Positions 40,786 to 48,799 of a DNA stretch of 64,000 bases are shown in pieces. The notes below the pieces were generated by a model. It saw nothing but the letters and a program-made list of their open reading frames with translations. It was not told where the DNA came from and ran no database searches. The translations under genes and the position numbers were made by a program. This DNA is from Candidatus Gastranaerophilales bacterium (GTDB lineage Bacteria > Cyanobacteriota > Vampirovibrionia > Gastranaerophilales > Gastranaerophilaceae), in NCBI GenBank assembly GCA_910587375.1, contig CAJULR010000009.1:96372-160371 (forward strand), in the 5' to 3' direction. Numbering within the stretch: the first letter of the stretch is position 1; each line of letters begins with the position of its first letter.

Positions 40786-41847
40786 TTACAGTGTGCTTTT
40801 ATACCATTCATACACCGCTTTTATGCCTTCTTGAAGCTCAATTTTAGGGCTCCAGCCCAAGTTTTTAATTTTCGTATCATCCATAAGCTTTCTAAATGTG
40901 CCGTTTGGCTTTGTTTTATCGTATTCAATTTCTTGTTTTAAGCCCACAATTTCTTTTACAATTTTATAAAGCTCTGAAAGCTTGATATCAGTGCCCCCTG
41001 TGATATTTACAAGTTCGCCGATGTCAGAATAATCCTTGTTTTGCATTAAATAAAAACAGGCGTCCGCTAAATCATCAGAGGACATCAATTCGCGATATAC
41101 GCTGCCATCGCCCCAGACAATCACTTTGTCTTTATATGCGCCGATTTTATTTAAGACATTTTCAAGCGCTGAATTATCGTTGATATCAAACGTGCCATCA
41201 AGGCCATAACCCAGCTTTCTTGCCTTTAAGTCGCGCCGTATGGAGTCAAAATCCCTATTGTGCAGAAGTTTTGCCAAATGAAAACGTCTTAAAAGCATTG
41301 GAAGAAGGTGGGCGGTTTCCATATTGAAATTATCATTTATGCCATATTGGTTTGTGGGCATAAGGGAGATGAAATTTGTGCCAAACTGTTCGTTATAATA
41401 TCTGCAAAGCTTTATTGCGGCAATTTTTGCAATTGCATACCCTTCGTTTGTGCTCTCAAGCGGGGAGGTTAAAAGGCAGTCTTCTTTCATGGGCTGCGGG
41501 GCGTTTTTTGGGTAAATACAGCTGGAGCCCAGGTTTATAAGCTTTTTTACCCCAAATTTATGGCAGCAATTTATAATGTTTGTTGAAATCATTAAATTTT
41601 TATAAATAAAATCTGCCTGATATCTTGAATTTGCAAGAATTCCGCCAACTTTTGCCGCGGCTAAAAAAACATATTCAGGCCGCGTTTCATTAAAAAAATC
41701 CTCTGTTTCTTTTTGATTTTCAAGGTTAAGTTCAGATGAAGTTTTGAGGATTAAGTTGTTAAACCCTTCTGTTCTTAATTTTCGCTCAATTGCGCTTCCG
41801 ACAAGCCCCCTGTGGCCTGCGATATAAATTTTTGAATTCTTTTCCAT
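40786..41847 (-). CDS. fcl: GDP-L-fucose synthase
   Basis: 353 residues from ATG 41847. Reduces/epimerises GDP-4-keto-6-deoxymannose to GDP-L-fucose, a sugar donor for surface glycans. Seen: the NAD(P)-binding KIYIAGHRGLVGSAIERKL, AKVGGILANSRYQADF, LGSSCIYPKNAPQPMKE and the catalytic YAIAKIAAIKLC (Y-x3-K). The start codon is set by a leaderless-type promoter: TTGAAT, 17 nt, TATAAT, 6 nt, ATG. Upstream in-frame codons are inside that promoter. Gmd is not in the window. Confidence 0.93.
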   Translation of the reverse strand: MEKNSKIYIAGHRGLVGSAIERKLRTEGFNNLILKTSSELNLENQKETEDFFNETRPEYVFLAAAKVGGILANSRYQADFIYKNLMISTNIINCCHKFGVKKLINLGSSCIYPKNAPQPMKEDCLLTSPLESTNEGYAIAKIAAIKLCRYYNEQFGTNFISLMPTNQYGINDNFNMETAHLLPMLLRRFHLAKLLHNRDFDSIRRDLKARKLGYGLDGTFDINDNSALENVLNKIGAYKDKVIVWGDGSVYRELMSSDDLADACFYLMQNKDYSDIGELVNITGGTDIKLSELYKIVKEIVGLKQEIEYDKTKPNGTFRKLMDDTKIKNLGWSPKIELQEGIKAVYEWYKSTL

Positions 41848-41853
41848 TATTTT

Positions 41854-41882
41854 ATTATATTGTTCTTTTTGTTTTGATTCAA
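41854..41882 (-). promoter_or_regulatory. Leaderless promoter of fcl
   Basis: On the minus strand TTGAAT (41882-41877), 17-nt spacer, TATAAT (41859-41854), AAAATA, ATG at 41847. No Shine-Dalgarno. Confidence 0.8.
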
Positions 41883-41956
41883 TGGCTGAAATATTTGTTA
41901 ATATTAGTTTATATGATAAAATTGTTTTGATTTTAGAATTTTTTGGATGAGAATTT

Positions 41957-43402
41957 ATGAACACTGTTTTTTCAAAGAGGACAAAAATTGTTGTAACACT
42001 TGGGCCTGCAACCGAAACGCCGGAGGCTGTGGAGGAACTTATTTTAGCAGGCGCAAATGTTTTCAGGCTAAATACATCCCATGGAACTATGGAATATCAT
42101 AGGGAAAAAATCCGTATGATTAAAGAGGTTTCAGCCAAAATGGGCGTTTATGTTGCAACCTTGGTTGATCTTCAAGGGCCAAAAATTAGAATTGGAAACC
42201 TTGAAGAGGAAATAGAGATTAAAAACGGAGATAAACTTGTTTTTGAACATGCCGCAGAGCAAAAAAATGGCATTATTCCTGTAGATTATGCCGGGCTTGC
42301 AGACGATGTTTCAAAGGGAAGCAGAATTTTAATTGACGATGGCAAGCTTGAAGTTTTAGTGGATGAGGTTGTGTCCAATAAGACAGGGGGCGGCAAAGTT
42401 TATGCGACCGTTACAAACGGCGGAATTTTAAAATCAAGAAAGGGTTTGAATATCCCCGGTTCCACCGCAAGCCTTGACGCTGTGACTCCTAAAGATGTCG
42501 ATTTTATAAAGTTTGCCGTGGAAGAGAAGGCGGATTTAATCGCCCTTTCTTTTGTAAGAAAAAAGGAAGATGTTCTTCTTTGTAAAAAATACATAAGCGA
42601 TTTTGGCGCCTCAATTCCTGTTGTATCAAAGCTTGAAAAGCCGGACGCGATAGAAAATTTGTGCGAGATAATTTCTGTGACAGACGCTGTAATGGTTGCG
42701 CGCGGGGACCTTGGAATTGAACTTTCGCCTGTGGATGTGCCCATTTGCCAAAAGCTTATAATTGATGAAGCGAACAAGCAGAGAAAACCTGTTATTGTTG
42801 CAACGCAAATGCTTGAATCTATGATAAATGAGCCTATTCCAACGCGTGCGGAGAGTTCCGATGTTGCAAACGCAATTCTTGACGGGACGGACGCTGTTAT
42901 GCTTTCGGGAGAAACTTCCGTGGGCAAATTTGCAGTTGAGGCTGTAAAAATGATGTCAAAAATTGCAATCAGCACTGAAAAAAGCGCTTTTTATAAGTTT
43001 GATACGGATTATGAATTGAATGATGATATAGCCCTAACCCGCCAGGCGATTGTTTTTGGGGTGGATAAAATGCTTAAATATGTAAACGCCAAGGCAATTT
43101 TAAGCTTTTCTCATTTTGGATATTCAACAAGACTTATGTCTAAATTAAAACCGTCTGCACCTGTTATTATGGTTTCTGATATGGAAGAAACCTGCAGGAA
43201 AATGGCGCTTGCGTGGGGTGTTTATCCTTTTTGTAAAAAATGGGACGCCATTGTGGATCAGGATTTGTTATTAAAAATTGATGAATTTTTGATAAATGAA
43301 GTCGGCTTAAAACAAAATGATTATGTGATTATTACAGGTTCCGCCCCAAGGCTTATTTCGGGGCGCACAAACTTTGTAAGGGTGCATAAAATAGGCACAT
43401 AG
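41957..43402 (+). CDS. pyk: Pyruvate kinase
   Basis: 481 residues, GGATGAGA upstream of ATG. Converts PEP and ADP to pyruvate and ATP in glycolysis. Seen: KIVVTLGPATETPEAVEEL, FRLNTSHGTMEYH, DLQGPKIRIG, the catalytic/K+ motif VMVARGDLGIEL, IVATQMLESM, DAVMLSGETSVGKF. The C-terminal allosteric domain is present (SFSHFGYSTRLMSKL). Typical length. Divergent from fcl and 47 nt ahead of metY. Confidence 0.95.
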   Translation: MNTVFSKRTKIVVTLGPATETPEAVEELILAGANVFRLNTSHGTMEYHREKIRMIKEVSAKMGVYVATLVDLQGPKIRIGNLEEEIEIKNGDKLVFEHAAEQKNGIIPVDYAGLADDVSKGSRILIDDGKLEVLVDEVVSNKTGGGKVYATVTNGGILKSRKGLNIPGSTASLDAVTPKDVDFIKFAVEEKADLIALSFVRKKEDVLLCKKYISDFGASIPVVSKLEKPDAIENLCEIISVTDAVMVARGDLGIELSPVDVPICQKLIIDEANKQRKPVIVATQMLESMINEPIPTRAESSDVANAILDGTDAVMLSGETSVGKFAVEAVKMMSKIAISTEKSAFYKFDTDYELNDDIALTRQAIVFGVDKMLKYVNAKAILSFSHFGYSTRLMSKLKPSAPVIMVSDMEETCRKMALAWGVYPFCKKWDAIVDQDLLLKIDEFLINEVGLKQNDYVIITGSAPRLISGRTNFVRVHKIGT

Positions 43403-43449
43403 GGCTTTTGCCTTGCGGGAATAAGTTTTTAGATAAGGAAGAGAAAAAA

Positions 43450-44715
43450 ATGAAAGATAATACAAAATGTTTGCATTCAGGTTACACCCCGGAAAACGGC
43501 GGCCCAAGGGTTATGCCGATATATCAAAGCACAACTTTTAGGTTTAATTCAACAAAAGAAATCGGCGATGTTTTTAACGACCCAACTAAAGCGCACATCT
43601 ACACGCGTTTTACAAACCCGACAGTTGATGTTGTTGAAAAAAAGATAGCAGATTTAGAAGGCGGAGCTGCCGCAATGTGCACATCAAGCGGGCAGATGGC
43701 CTCTTTAATGTCTGTTTTAAACCTGTGCAAGGCGGGTGATAGCTTCATAAGCTCTTCTTCAATCTATGGCGGAACTTTGAACTTGTTTGCTGTTACAATG
43801 AAAAGGTTTGGGATTGAGTGCATTTTTGTTGATGTTGAAGCAAGCGAAGAAGAAATTCAGGCAAAAATTAAACCAAACACAAGGGCAATTTTTGGCGAAA
43901 CCTTGACCAATCCCTCTTTGCAGGTTTTAGACATTGAAAAATTTGCACGCGTTGCGCATAAAAACGGCCTTCCTTTAATTATTGATAACACTTTTCCGAC
44001 GCCGATTTTGTGTAAACCGTTTGAATTTGGCGCAGATGTTGTAATTCATTCAACTTCAAAGTATATGGACGGGCATGCTGTGCAAGTGGGCGGTGTGATT
44101 GTTGATTCTGGCAAGTTTGATTATACAAACGGCAAATTCCCGGAATTTACAGAGCCTGATGAATCATATCACGGCACAGTTTATACAAGGGATTATGCTT
44201 TTGCGCCATATATTATAAAGGCGAGAATGCAGCTAATGAGGGATTTTGGGGCGTATCCTTCCGGAAATTCCGCGTTTTTATTAAATCTTGGGCTTGAAAC
44301 TTTGGGTATCAGGATGGAAAAATATTGTCAAAATGCGCTTAAGGTGGCAAATTATTTTGAAAGTACGGGAAAATTTGAAAATGTAAATTACCCGGGCTTA
44401 AAAGGCAATAAATATTATGATTTAGCGCAGAAGTATCTTCCAAAAGGCCAAAGCGGCGTAATTTCGCTTATTATAAAGGGCGGATATGACGCTGCTGTGA
44501 AATTTATGGATGGTCTTAAAATGGCGTCAAATGAAGTGCATGTGGCAGACATTAGGACTTGTGTTTTACATCCTGCAAGCGCTACGCACAGACAATTAAC
44601 GGAAGAACAGCTGGTTGCATGCGGCATAAACCCTGGCACAGTGAGGTTTTCAGTGGGCTTGGAAGACGCAGATGATATTATAGCAGACATCAAACAGAGT
44701 CTTTCAAAGCTGTAA
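43450..44715 (+). CDS. metY: O-acetylhomoserine sulfhydrylase-type PLP enzyme (MetY)
   Basis: 421 residues from ATG 43450, AAGGAAG upstream. Cys/Met metabolism PLP enzyme: CLHSGYTPENG, SGQMASLMSV, SSSSIYGGTLNLF, VIHSTSKYMDGHA (Lys that binds PLP), and the FTEPDESYHG segment that is characteristic of O-acetylhomoserine sulfhydrylases rather than MetB or MetC. It makes homocysteine from O-acetylhomoserine and sulfide. The reaction is predicted from family; gamma-lyase activity is an alternative. Confidence 0.88.
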   Translation: MKDNTKCLHSGYTPENGGPRVMPIYQSTTFRFNSTKEIGDVFNDPTKAHIYTRFTNPTVDVVEKKIADLEGGAAAMCTSSGQMASLMSVLNLCKAGDSFISSSSIYGGTLNLFAVTMKRFGIECIFVDVEASEEEIQAKIKPNTRAIFGETLTNPSLQVLDIEKFARVAHKNGLPLIIDNTFPTPILCKPFEFGADVVIHSTSKYMDGHAVQVGGVIVDSGKFDYTNGKFPEFTEPDESYHGTVYTRDYAFAPYIIKARMQLMRDFGAYPSGNSAFLLNLGLETLGIRMEKYCQNALKVANYFESTGKFENVNYPGLKGNKYYDLAQKYLPKGQSGVISLIIKGGYDAAVKFMDGLKMASNEVHVADIRTCVLHPASATHRQLTEEQLVACGINPGTVRFSVGLEDADDIIADIKQSLSKL

Positions 44716-44814
44716 ACTTTTTAGTAAAAGTTAATTAAAGTTTACATTCATTTGCACAAGGGCAATTTCTTTTATGTTTTTTGTTTATTAATTTGTAACA
44801 AAAGAAAGTAAATT

Positions 44815-45561
44815 ATGAAACTTGCACCTTTGTCTTTGCAGTGTTTAAAACAAACTGCCGGCAATTTAAAAGGGCTCTCAAAAGGGGCTAAAACGCTTGT
44901 GCAGACTGCAAGAACTCAAATATCATTAAACTATTCTTCACCGGCCGCGTTGTATAATCGGGTGAAGGTAATGTATGGCGACCCAAAGGCTTTTGAATAT
45001 GGGCTTATTGGCAGGTCGAAAGACATATTAAAATCAAAAGAGGTTTTGGGCGCTGTTCAAATACAAAGCAGGGATAAGAAAGATACGGTTGCAGCAAAGG
45101 TTATAAAATTTGTTTTTCAGGATGACTCAAGAAGATATTCTGTAAGAAAACCTGGTGAAACTCTTGCATATGTTGACATTGTTCCGGAGGCAGATAATAA
45201 CCTGTATATTCAATATTTGTGTGATATAGAAGGCAGAGATCGTTTTCGTGCGCTTGAAAAGACTGTTTTGCAAGCTGCGATTGAAGACACAATAAACAGT
45301 GAATATGCAATTCCTACTATTACCGCTATGCCAAGCGAGGTAGGGGACTTAAAATTTAGCAGGGAAACTTTGTATAGGATGATGGGCGCCAGTGTGCGTG
45401 ATTTTGACATTGTCCACAAGGGCAGAGTTATTGCGACAACACCTGAAGTTTATTGCACCAAGGATGTAATTATTCAAAAGCTTGAAAAGATTGCACAGAA
45501 GGGTAAATTTATTTTTTCTGAAACCAGGGCAAATTTTGAAAAACTTATGCGTGCTGATTAG
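44815..45561 (+). CDS. Unknown protein with GNAT-like middle region
   Basis: 248 residues. The N-terminal ~55 residues are Lys/Ala-rich. The middle has YVDIVPEADNNLYIQYLC, FRALEKTVLQAAIEDTI and SRETLYRMMGA, reminiscent of GNAT strands and the acetyl-CoA-binding helix and C-terminal strand, but the Q/R-x-x-G-x-G/A motif is not clear. I give only a weak family link. AAAGAAAG is upstream. No known neighbour. Confidence 0.55.
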   Translation: MKLAPLSLQCLKQTAGNLKGLSKGAKTLVQTARTQISLNYSSPAALYNRVKVMYGDPKAFEYGLIGRSKDILKSKEVLGAVQIQSRDKKDTVAAKVIKFVFQDDSRRYSVRKPGETLAYVDIVPEADNNLYIQYLCDIEGRDRFRALEKTVLQAAIEDTINSEYAIPTITAMPSEVGDLKFSRETLYRMMGASVRDFDIVHKGRVIATTPEVYCTKDVIIQKLEKIAQKGKFIFSETRANFEKLMRAD

Positions 45562-45643
45562 TGTTTTGATAAAAAGTTTGATTTGCAAGAAAAATTATTT
45601 ATGGTAAGATTGTTTTGTTGCAGATTTCTAGCAGCAAAACAAC

Positions 45644-45720
45644 ATCGGGATGTGGCACTCTGCCGACGAGAAAGTGACTAAATGTTACTTTGGAGGAGAG
45701 GTGGTAGCGTACCGAAAAAA
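45644..45720 (+). other. Degenerate 5' tRNA-like duplication upstream of tRNA-Pro
   Basis: Bases 45644-45656 (ATCGGGATGTGGC) and 45702-45712 (TGGTAGCGTAC) exactly repeat the 5' acceptor strand and D-arm of the tRNA at 45735, but are separated by unrelated hairpins (AAAGTGAC...GTTACTTT). No complete cloverleaf. Confidence 0.5.
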
Positions 45721-45734
45721 TGGAAACGAAATAT

Positions 45735-45808
45735 CGGGATGTGGCGCAGTTTGGTAGCGTACTTCGCTTGGGACGAAGGGGCCGCAGGTTCAAATCCTGT
45801 CATCCCGA
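45735..45808 (+). tRNA. tRNA-Pro (anticodon TGG)
   Basis: A full cloverleaf: acceptor CGGGATG (45735-45741) pairs with CATCCCG (45801-45807); anticodon stem CTTCG/CGAAG holds the loop CTTGGGA, anticodon TGG; T arm GCAGG-TTCAAAT-CCTGT. 3' CCA is not encoded; a T run (terminator) follows immediately. tRNA-Pro(TGG) reads proline CCN codons. Confidence 0.95.
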
Positions 45809-45814
45809 TTTTTT

Positions 45815-45912
45815 CACAAAAAGAGTTCAATATGTTTTGAGATTACAGGCTTTGAACCACACATATTGGTTTCAGACCAGAAGTCTAAAACGTCCTGTCA
45901 TCCCGATTTTTT
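45815..45912 (+). other. Degenerate 3' tRNA-like duplication downstream of tRNA-Pro
   Basis: TCCTGTCATCCCGATTTTTT at 45893-45912 repeats the tRNA 3' end and T run at 45795-45814 exactly (20 nt, 98 nt apart). The stretch between includes an inverted repeat CAATATG / CATATTG. With the upstream copy it looks like two halves of a second tRNA-Pro flanking the functional gene. Confidence 0.55.
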
Positions 45913-45972
45913 ATATTAATCCTTAGTGAGCTGTATTATAAATTTTAAAAAATAATCACATGTGCCTAAATA

Positions 45973-45987
45973 TGGTATAATTTGTTT
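45973..45987 (+). promoter_or_regulatory. Extended -10 promoter of small-membrane cassette B
   Basis: TGG-TATAAT (45973-45981) followed by exactly 6 nt to the ATG at 45988; no Shine-Dalgarno. The -35 is poor (TAATCA, 45953-45958). The 18 nt from TGG to ATG match those of cassette A at 16 positions. Confidence 0.7.
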
Positions 45988-46230
45988 ATGAACAACGACA
46001 AAATAGAAGAATGCAGAATTCAAAATTGTTTTTTGTTAAGACAACTCTTGGTGACATTGCTAACGGTATTATCCGGCGGTATTGTTGGGTTATTTTTTAC
46101 ACAAAGTTCAATTACAAAATATTTTTTCATTATGCTTGGAGTTTTCTTTCTGTATGTATTTGGAGTTGAATTTCATAAAAATAATGTGGAACTTAATGGT
46201 TATTTATACAAAAGGAGGGCCAAGCAATGA
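45988..46230 (+). CDS. Small two-TM membrane protein, first gene of small-membrane cassette B
   Basis: 80 residues. A charged N-terminus (MNNDKIEECRIQN) leads into two hydrophobic segments (about 16-36 and 42-62), then a basic tail (YLYKRRAKQ). It shares R-x-LL-x4-T-x2-SG-x-I-x3-F with the cassette A protein at 4912. Leaderless start (TATAAT plus 6 nt). Its stop overlaps the next ATG as ATGA, as in cassette A. It is only 76 nt past the duplicated tRNA-Pro end, a position where integrated elements often sit. Function unknown. Confidence 0.72.
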   Translation: MNNDKIEECRIQNCFLLRQLLVTLLTVLSGGIVGLFFTQSSITKYFFIMLGVFFLYVFGVEFHKNNVELNGYLYKRRAKQ

Positions 46231-46349
46231 ATATGCTTGATATAATCGGGCACGCCATTGAAGTTATTGCGGCAATAGGGATGACAATTATTCTATACAG
46301 GTTTGCGACAGATTTTGTTTATCGTGCAAAACCTGAAGAAAAGAAATAG
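46227..46349 (+). CDS. 40-residue single-TM protein, second gene of small-membrane cassette B
   Basis: 40 residues, AAAAGGAGG (46210-46218) upstream. One hydrophobic segment (about residues 5-24, including IGHAIEVIAAIGMTII), charged tail RAKPEEKK. Same size, place, coupling and topology as the second protein of cassette A. Function unknown. Confidence 0.68.
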   Translation: MNMLDIIGHAIEVIAAIGMTIILYRFATDFVYRAKPEEKK

Positions 46350-46363
46350 TTTTCATTATGCCA

Positions 46364-46392
46364 AAAAGCCCTTAAATGAGGGCTTAGTTGGT
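46364..46392 (+). terminator. Terminator of small-membrane cassette B
   Basis: AAGCCC (46367-46372) and GGGCTT (46380-46385) form a stem, followed by AGTTGGTTTT. Confidence 0.6.
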
Positions 46393-46433
46393 TTTATCCT
46401 AAAAACTTTGGGGGTATGAAGTCTTAAAAAATT

Positions 46434-46916
46434 TTATTCCACAAACACATTTTGAAACGCAAATTGGAGCTCTTTTTTTCTTGTGTGTTTGTATTTTATT
46501 GGGTTTTGAAGTGCTTTTGTAAAATCATATAATTCGTTTTTGCACTGAACCAGGTCTTTAAATACTTCTAAATTTTCCATATTTAAATTGTCAATGTTTG
46601 CGCCAATTCTAAACACAAAATCCGAGAATGTCTGCCCTTGTGCTTTAAATTCCTCTTCCTTGTAAAGTGAGGACGCTTTTTTTAGAATTTCAATTTTTTC
46701 AATTGTTAAATTTACAGAGGACATTAAATATCCGACATCAAAAAGCGTAAGCTCAGACATTCTTGCAAGGTGTTCAAAATATTGCAGGTTTTCTTTTCTT
46801 GACGATGATAAAATTTCGTTAATTTCGCTTTGTGAGAATCTAAAACCTGTCTGCATTTTGTTTTCAAGCGCAGTCAAATTTTTAAACACACGTTCAAAAT
46901 AATTTTTTAAACCCAT
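46434..46916 (-). CDS. Unknown helical protein
   Basis: 160 residues, no recognised family. Mostly predicted helix (ERVFKNLTALENKM, EKIEILKKASSLYKEEEF) with charged C-terminus. No signal peptide or TM. TAGAAT lies 5 nt before the ATG, again a near-leaderless layout. Convergent with small-membrane cassette B; nothing in the neighbourhood suggests a role. Confidence 0.6.
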   Translation of the reverse strand: MGLKNYFERVFKNLTALENKMQTGFRFSQSEINEILSSSRKENLQYFEHLARMSELTLFDVGYLMSSVNLTIEKIEILKKASSLYKEEEFKAQGQTFSDFVFRIGANIDNLNMENLEVFKDLVQCKNELYDFTKALQNPIKYKHTRKKELQFAFQNVFVE

Positions 46917-47051
46917 TTTAAATTCTAACCTATTAAATTTTCCACTTCCTATATTTTAATAAACAATTTTTGTTTGTAAAAATTGCCCTGATTTTTTATT
47001 TTTTTACAAATGTTTAATTTTATGCTAATAATGAACTATGAGGGCGAAGCT

Positions 47052-48698
47052 ATGAGACACATTGAAATTTACGATACAACATTAAGAGATGGTGCACAAT
47101 CTGAGGGGATAAACTATTCCGTTTCAGACAAGCTTAAAATTATTAAAAAGCTTGATTCTTTGGGTGTGCATTATATTGAAGCGGGCTGGCCCGGGGCAAA
47201 CCCTGTTGATAACGAGGTTTTTAATGCTATTGATTATGACGGTTTGAAAAATGCTCAAATCACGGCTTTTGGCTGCACAAGAAAGCCTAATACTGAAGAG
47301 GCTGATGATAATGTTTTAAAAATGCTTGTAAATTCTAAGGCAAAAATAATTACAATTTTTGGAAAAAGCTGGGATTTTCAAGTGACAGAAGCTCTAAATA
47401 CGACGTTAGAAGAAAATTTGAATATGATAAAAGGCTCAATTGCCTTTTTGATTGAGCATGGCAAAAAGGTGTTTTTTGATTGCGAACATTTTTTTGACGG
47501 CTATAAGGCAAATCCAGAGTATGCAATCGAGGTTGTAAAAACGGCTCATAACGCAGGGGCGGAGCGCATTATTCTTTGCGACACAAACGGCGGATGTATA
47601 AATAATGAAATTTATAAAATTACACGTGCGGTTGTAAACGAGGTGCCATCGGCCTTAATCGGTATCCATGCACATAACGATTCAGACCTTGCGATTGCAA
47701 ATTCTCTTGCAAGTGTGGACGCTGGCGCAAGCCATGTTCAAGGGTGTATGAACGGGTATGGGGAGAGGTGTGGAAATACAAACATTTGCTCCTTAATCCC
47801 AAATTTGCAGTTAAAAAGAGAATTTGATGTTATCGGGGATAATATTTCAAAATTATCAAACACGGCAAGGCAAATAGCAGAAATTTCAAATAAATCTTTA
47901 AACGCTTCCATGCCCTTTGTTGGAAGGAGTGCTTTTGCACATAAAGCGGGGGTGCATGCAAGCGGGGTGAGGAAAAATTCACAAACTTATGAACATATAG
48001 ACCCTTCTGTTGTGGGGAATATGAGGCGTTTTTTAATTTCAGATCAGGCAGGAAGCGCTTCCATTAAAGAAAGACTCGATGGTTTAAAATTTGTACAAAA
48101 TGTGTCAGATGAAGACATTAAAAAAATTATTGATGAGATTAAAAAGCTTGAATGGCAAGGTTTTGCCTTTGAAGGGGCGGACGCGAGCTTTGAAATTCTT
48201 GTAATGAAGGTGTTAAACAGGCAGCCAAATTTCTTTAATATCCTTGGTTTTAGAGTAATTGGCGACACTATAAGTCTTTCTGACACGGGGGCAGACAAAA
48301 GAACCATAAGTGAAGCCTCTGTAAAAATTGAAATTGACGGGGAAATTATCCATACAGTGTCAGAGGGGGATGGTCCTGTAAATGCGTTGGATAGAGCCCT
48401 AAGAAAAGCAATTGTTGAAAAATACCCCGAAGTTGCAAACTTTAAGCTGGACGATTTTAAGGTTCGTATTTTAGATTCAAAAGCTGCAACGGGCGCGCCT
48501 GTAAGGGTTACAATTGAAAGTTCCGACGGCTTACATAAATGGGACACTGTTGGGGTTAGTGAAAATATTATCGAAGCTTCATATGGTGCTATTGTTGACA
48601 GTATTTATTATGGTCTTATCTTGCAAGGAGCAAAGGAAGTTTTGCAAGGGGTGAAGGAAGCTAATGGTGCCGCAAGCGCTGCAAACAGAGTTTCTTAA
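47052..48698 (+). CDS. cimA: (R)-citramalate synthase
   Basis: 548 residues from ATG 47052 (GAGGG upstream; upstream in-frame ATGs rejected). Condenses pyruvate and acetyl-CoA to citramalate, an isoleucine entry bypassing threonine deaminase. Seen: IYDTTLRDGAQSEGINYS, GWPGANPVD, the catalytic HNDSDLAIANSLASVDAGA and GCMNGYGERCGN. The C-terminal LeuA-like regulatory domain (AAATGAPVRVTIESSDG-type) is present, so feedback inhibition by isoleucine is likely. LeuA is the alternative, but the length and N-terminal pattern fit CimA. Confidence 0.93.
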   Translation: MRHIEIYDTTLRDGAQSEGINYSVSDKLKIIKKLDSLGVHYIEAGWPGANPVDNEVFNAIDYDGLKNAQITAFGCTRKPNTEEADDNVLKMLVNSKAKIITIFGKSWDFQVTEALNTTLEENLNMIKGSIAFLIEHGKKVFFDCEHFFDGYKANPEYAIEVVKTAHNAGAERIILCDTNGGCINNEIYKITRAVVNEVPSALIGIHAHNDSDLAIANSLASVDAGASHVQGCMNGYGERCGNTNICSLIPNLQLKREFDVIGDNISKLSNTARQIAEISNKSLNASMPFVGRSAFAHKAGVHASGVRKNSQTYEHIDPSVVGNMRRFLISDQAGSASIKERLDGLKFVQNVSDEDIKKIIDEIKKLEWQGFAFEGADASFEILVMKVLNRQPNFFNILGFRVIGDTISLSDTGADKRTISEASVKIEIDGEIIHTVSEGDGPVNALDRALRKAIVEKYPEVANFKLDDFKVRILDSKAATGAPVRVTIESSDGLHKWDTVGVSENIIEASYGAIVDSIYYGLILQGAKEVLQGVKEANGAASAANRVS

Positions 48699-48742
48699 GG
48701 CGTTGCTTTTGTAATTTTTTATATTATCCTTCCCGGCGGTAA

Positions 48743-48764
48743 ATATTAGACACCTGTCTAATAT
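48743..48764. promoter_or_regulatory. 22-bp perfect palindrome, probable operator
   Basis: ATATTAGACA (48743-48752), CC, TGTCTAATAT (48755-48764) is a perfect 10-bp inverted repeat 36 nt before the sensor-kinase ATG. It overlaps the -35 region of a possible TATTAT (48782-48787). It lies 45 nt after cimA. No T run follows, so an operator is more likely than a terminator. Confidence 0.6.
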
Positions 48765-48799
48765 CAAAGACGTCATACTTTTATTATCCTAATAAGAGT

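Noticed and set aside
45599..45793. 64-codon minus-strand frame across the tRNA
   Set aside because: Overlaps the tRNA-Pro and its duplications on the opposite strand.
48044..48547. 167-codon minus-strand frame
   Set aside because: Antisense to cimA; composition typical of a shadow.
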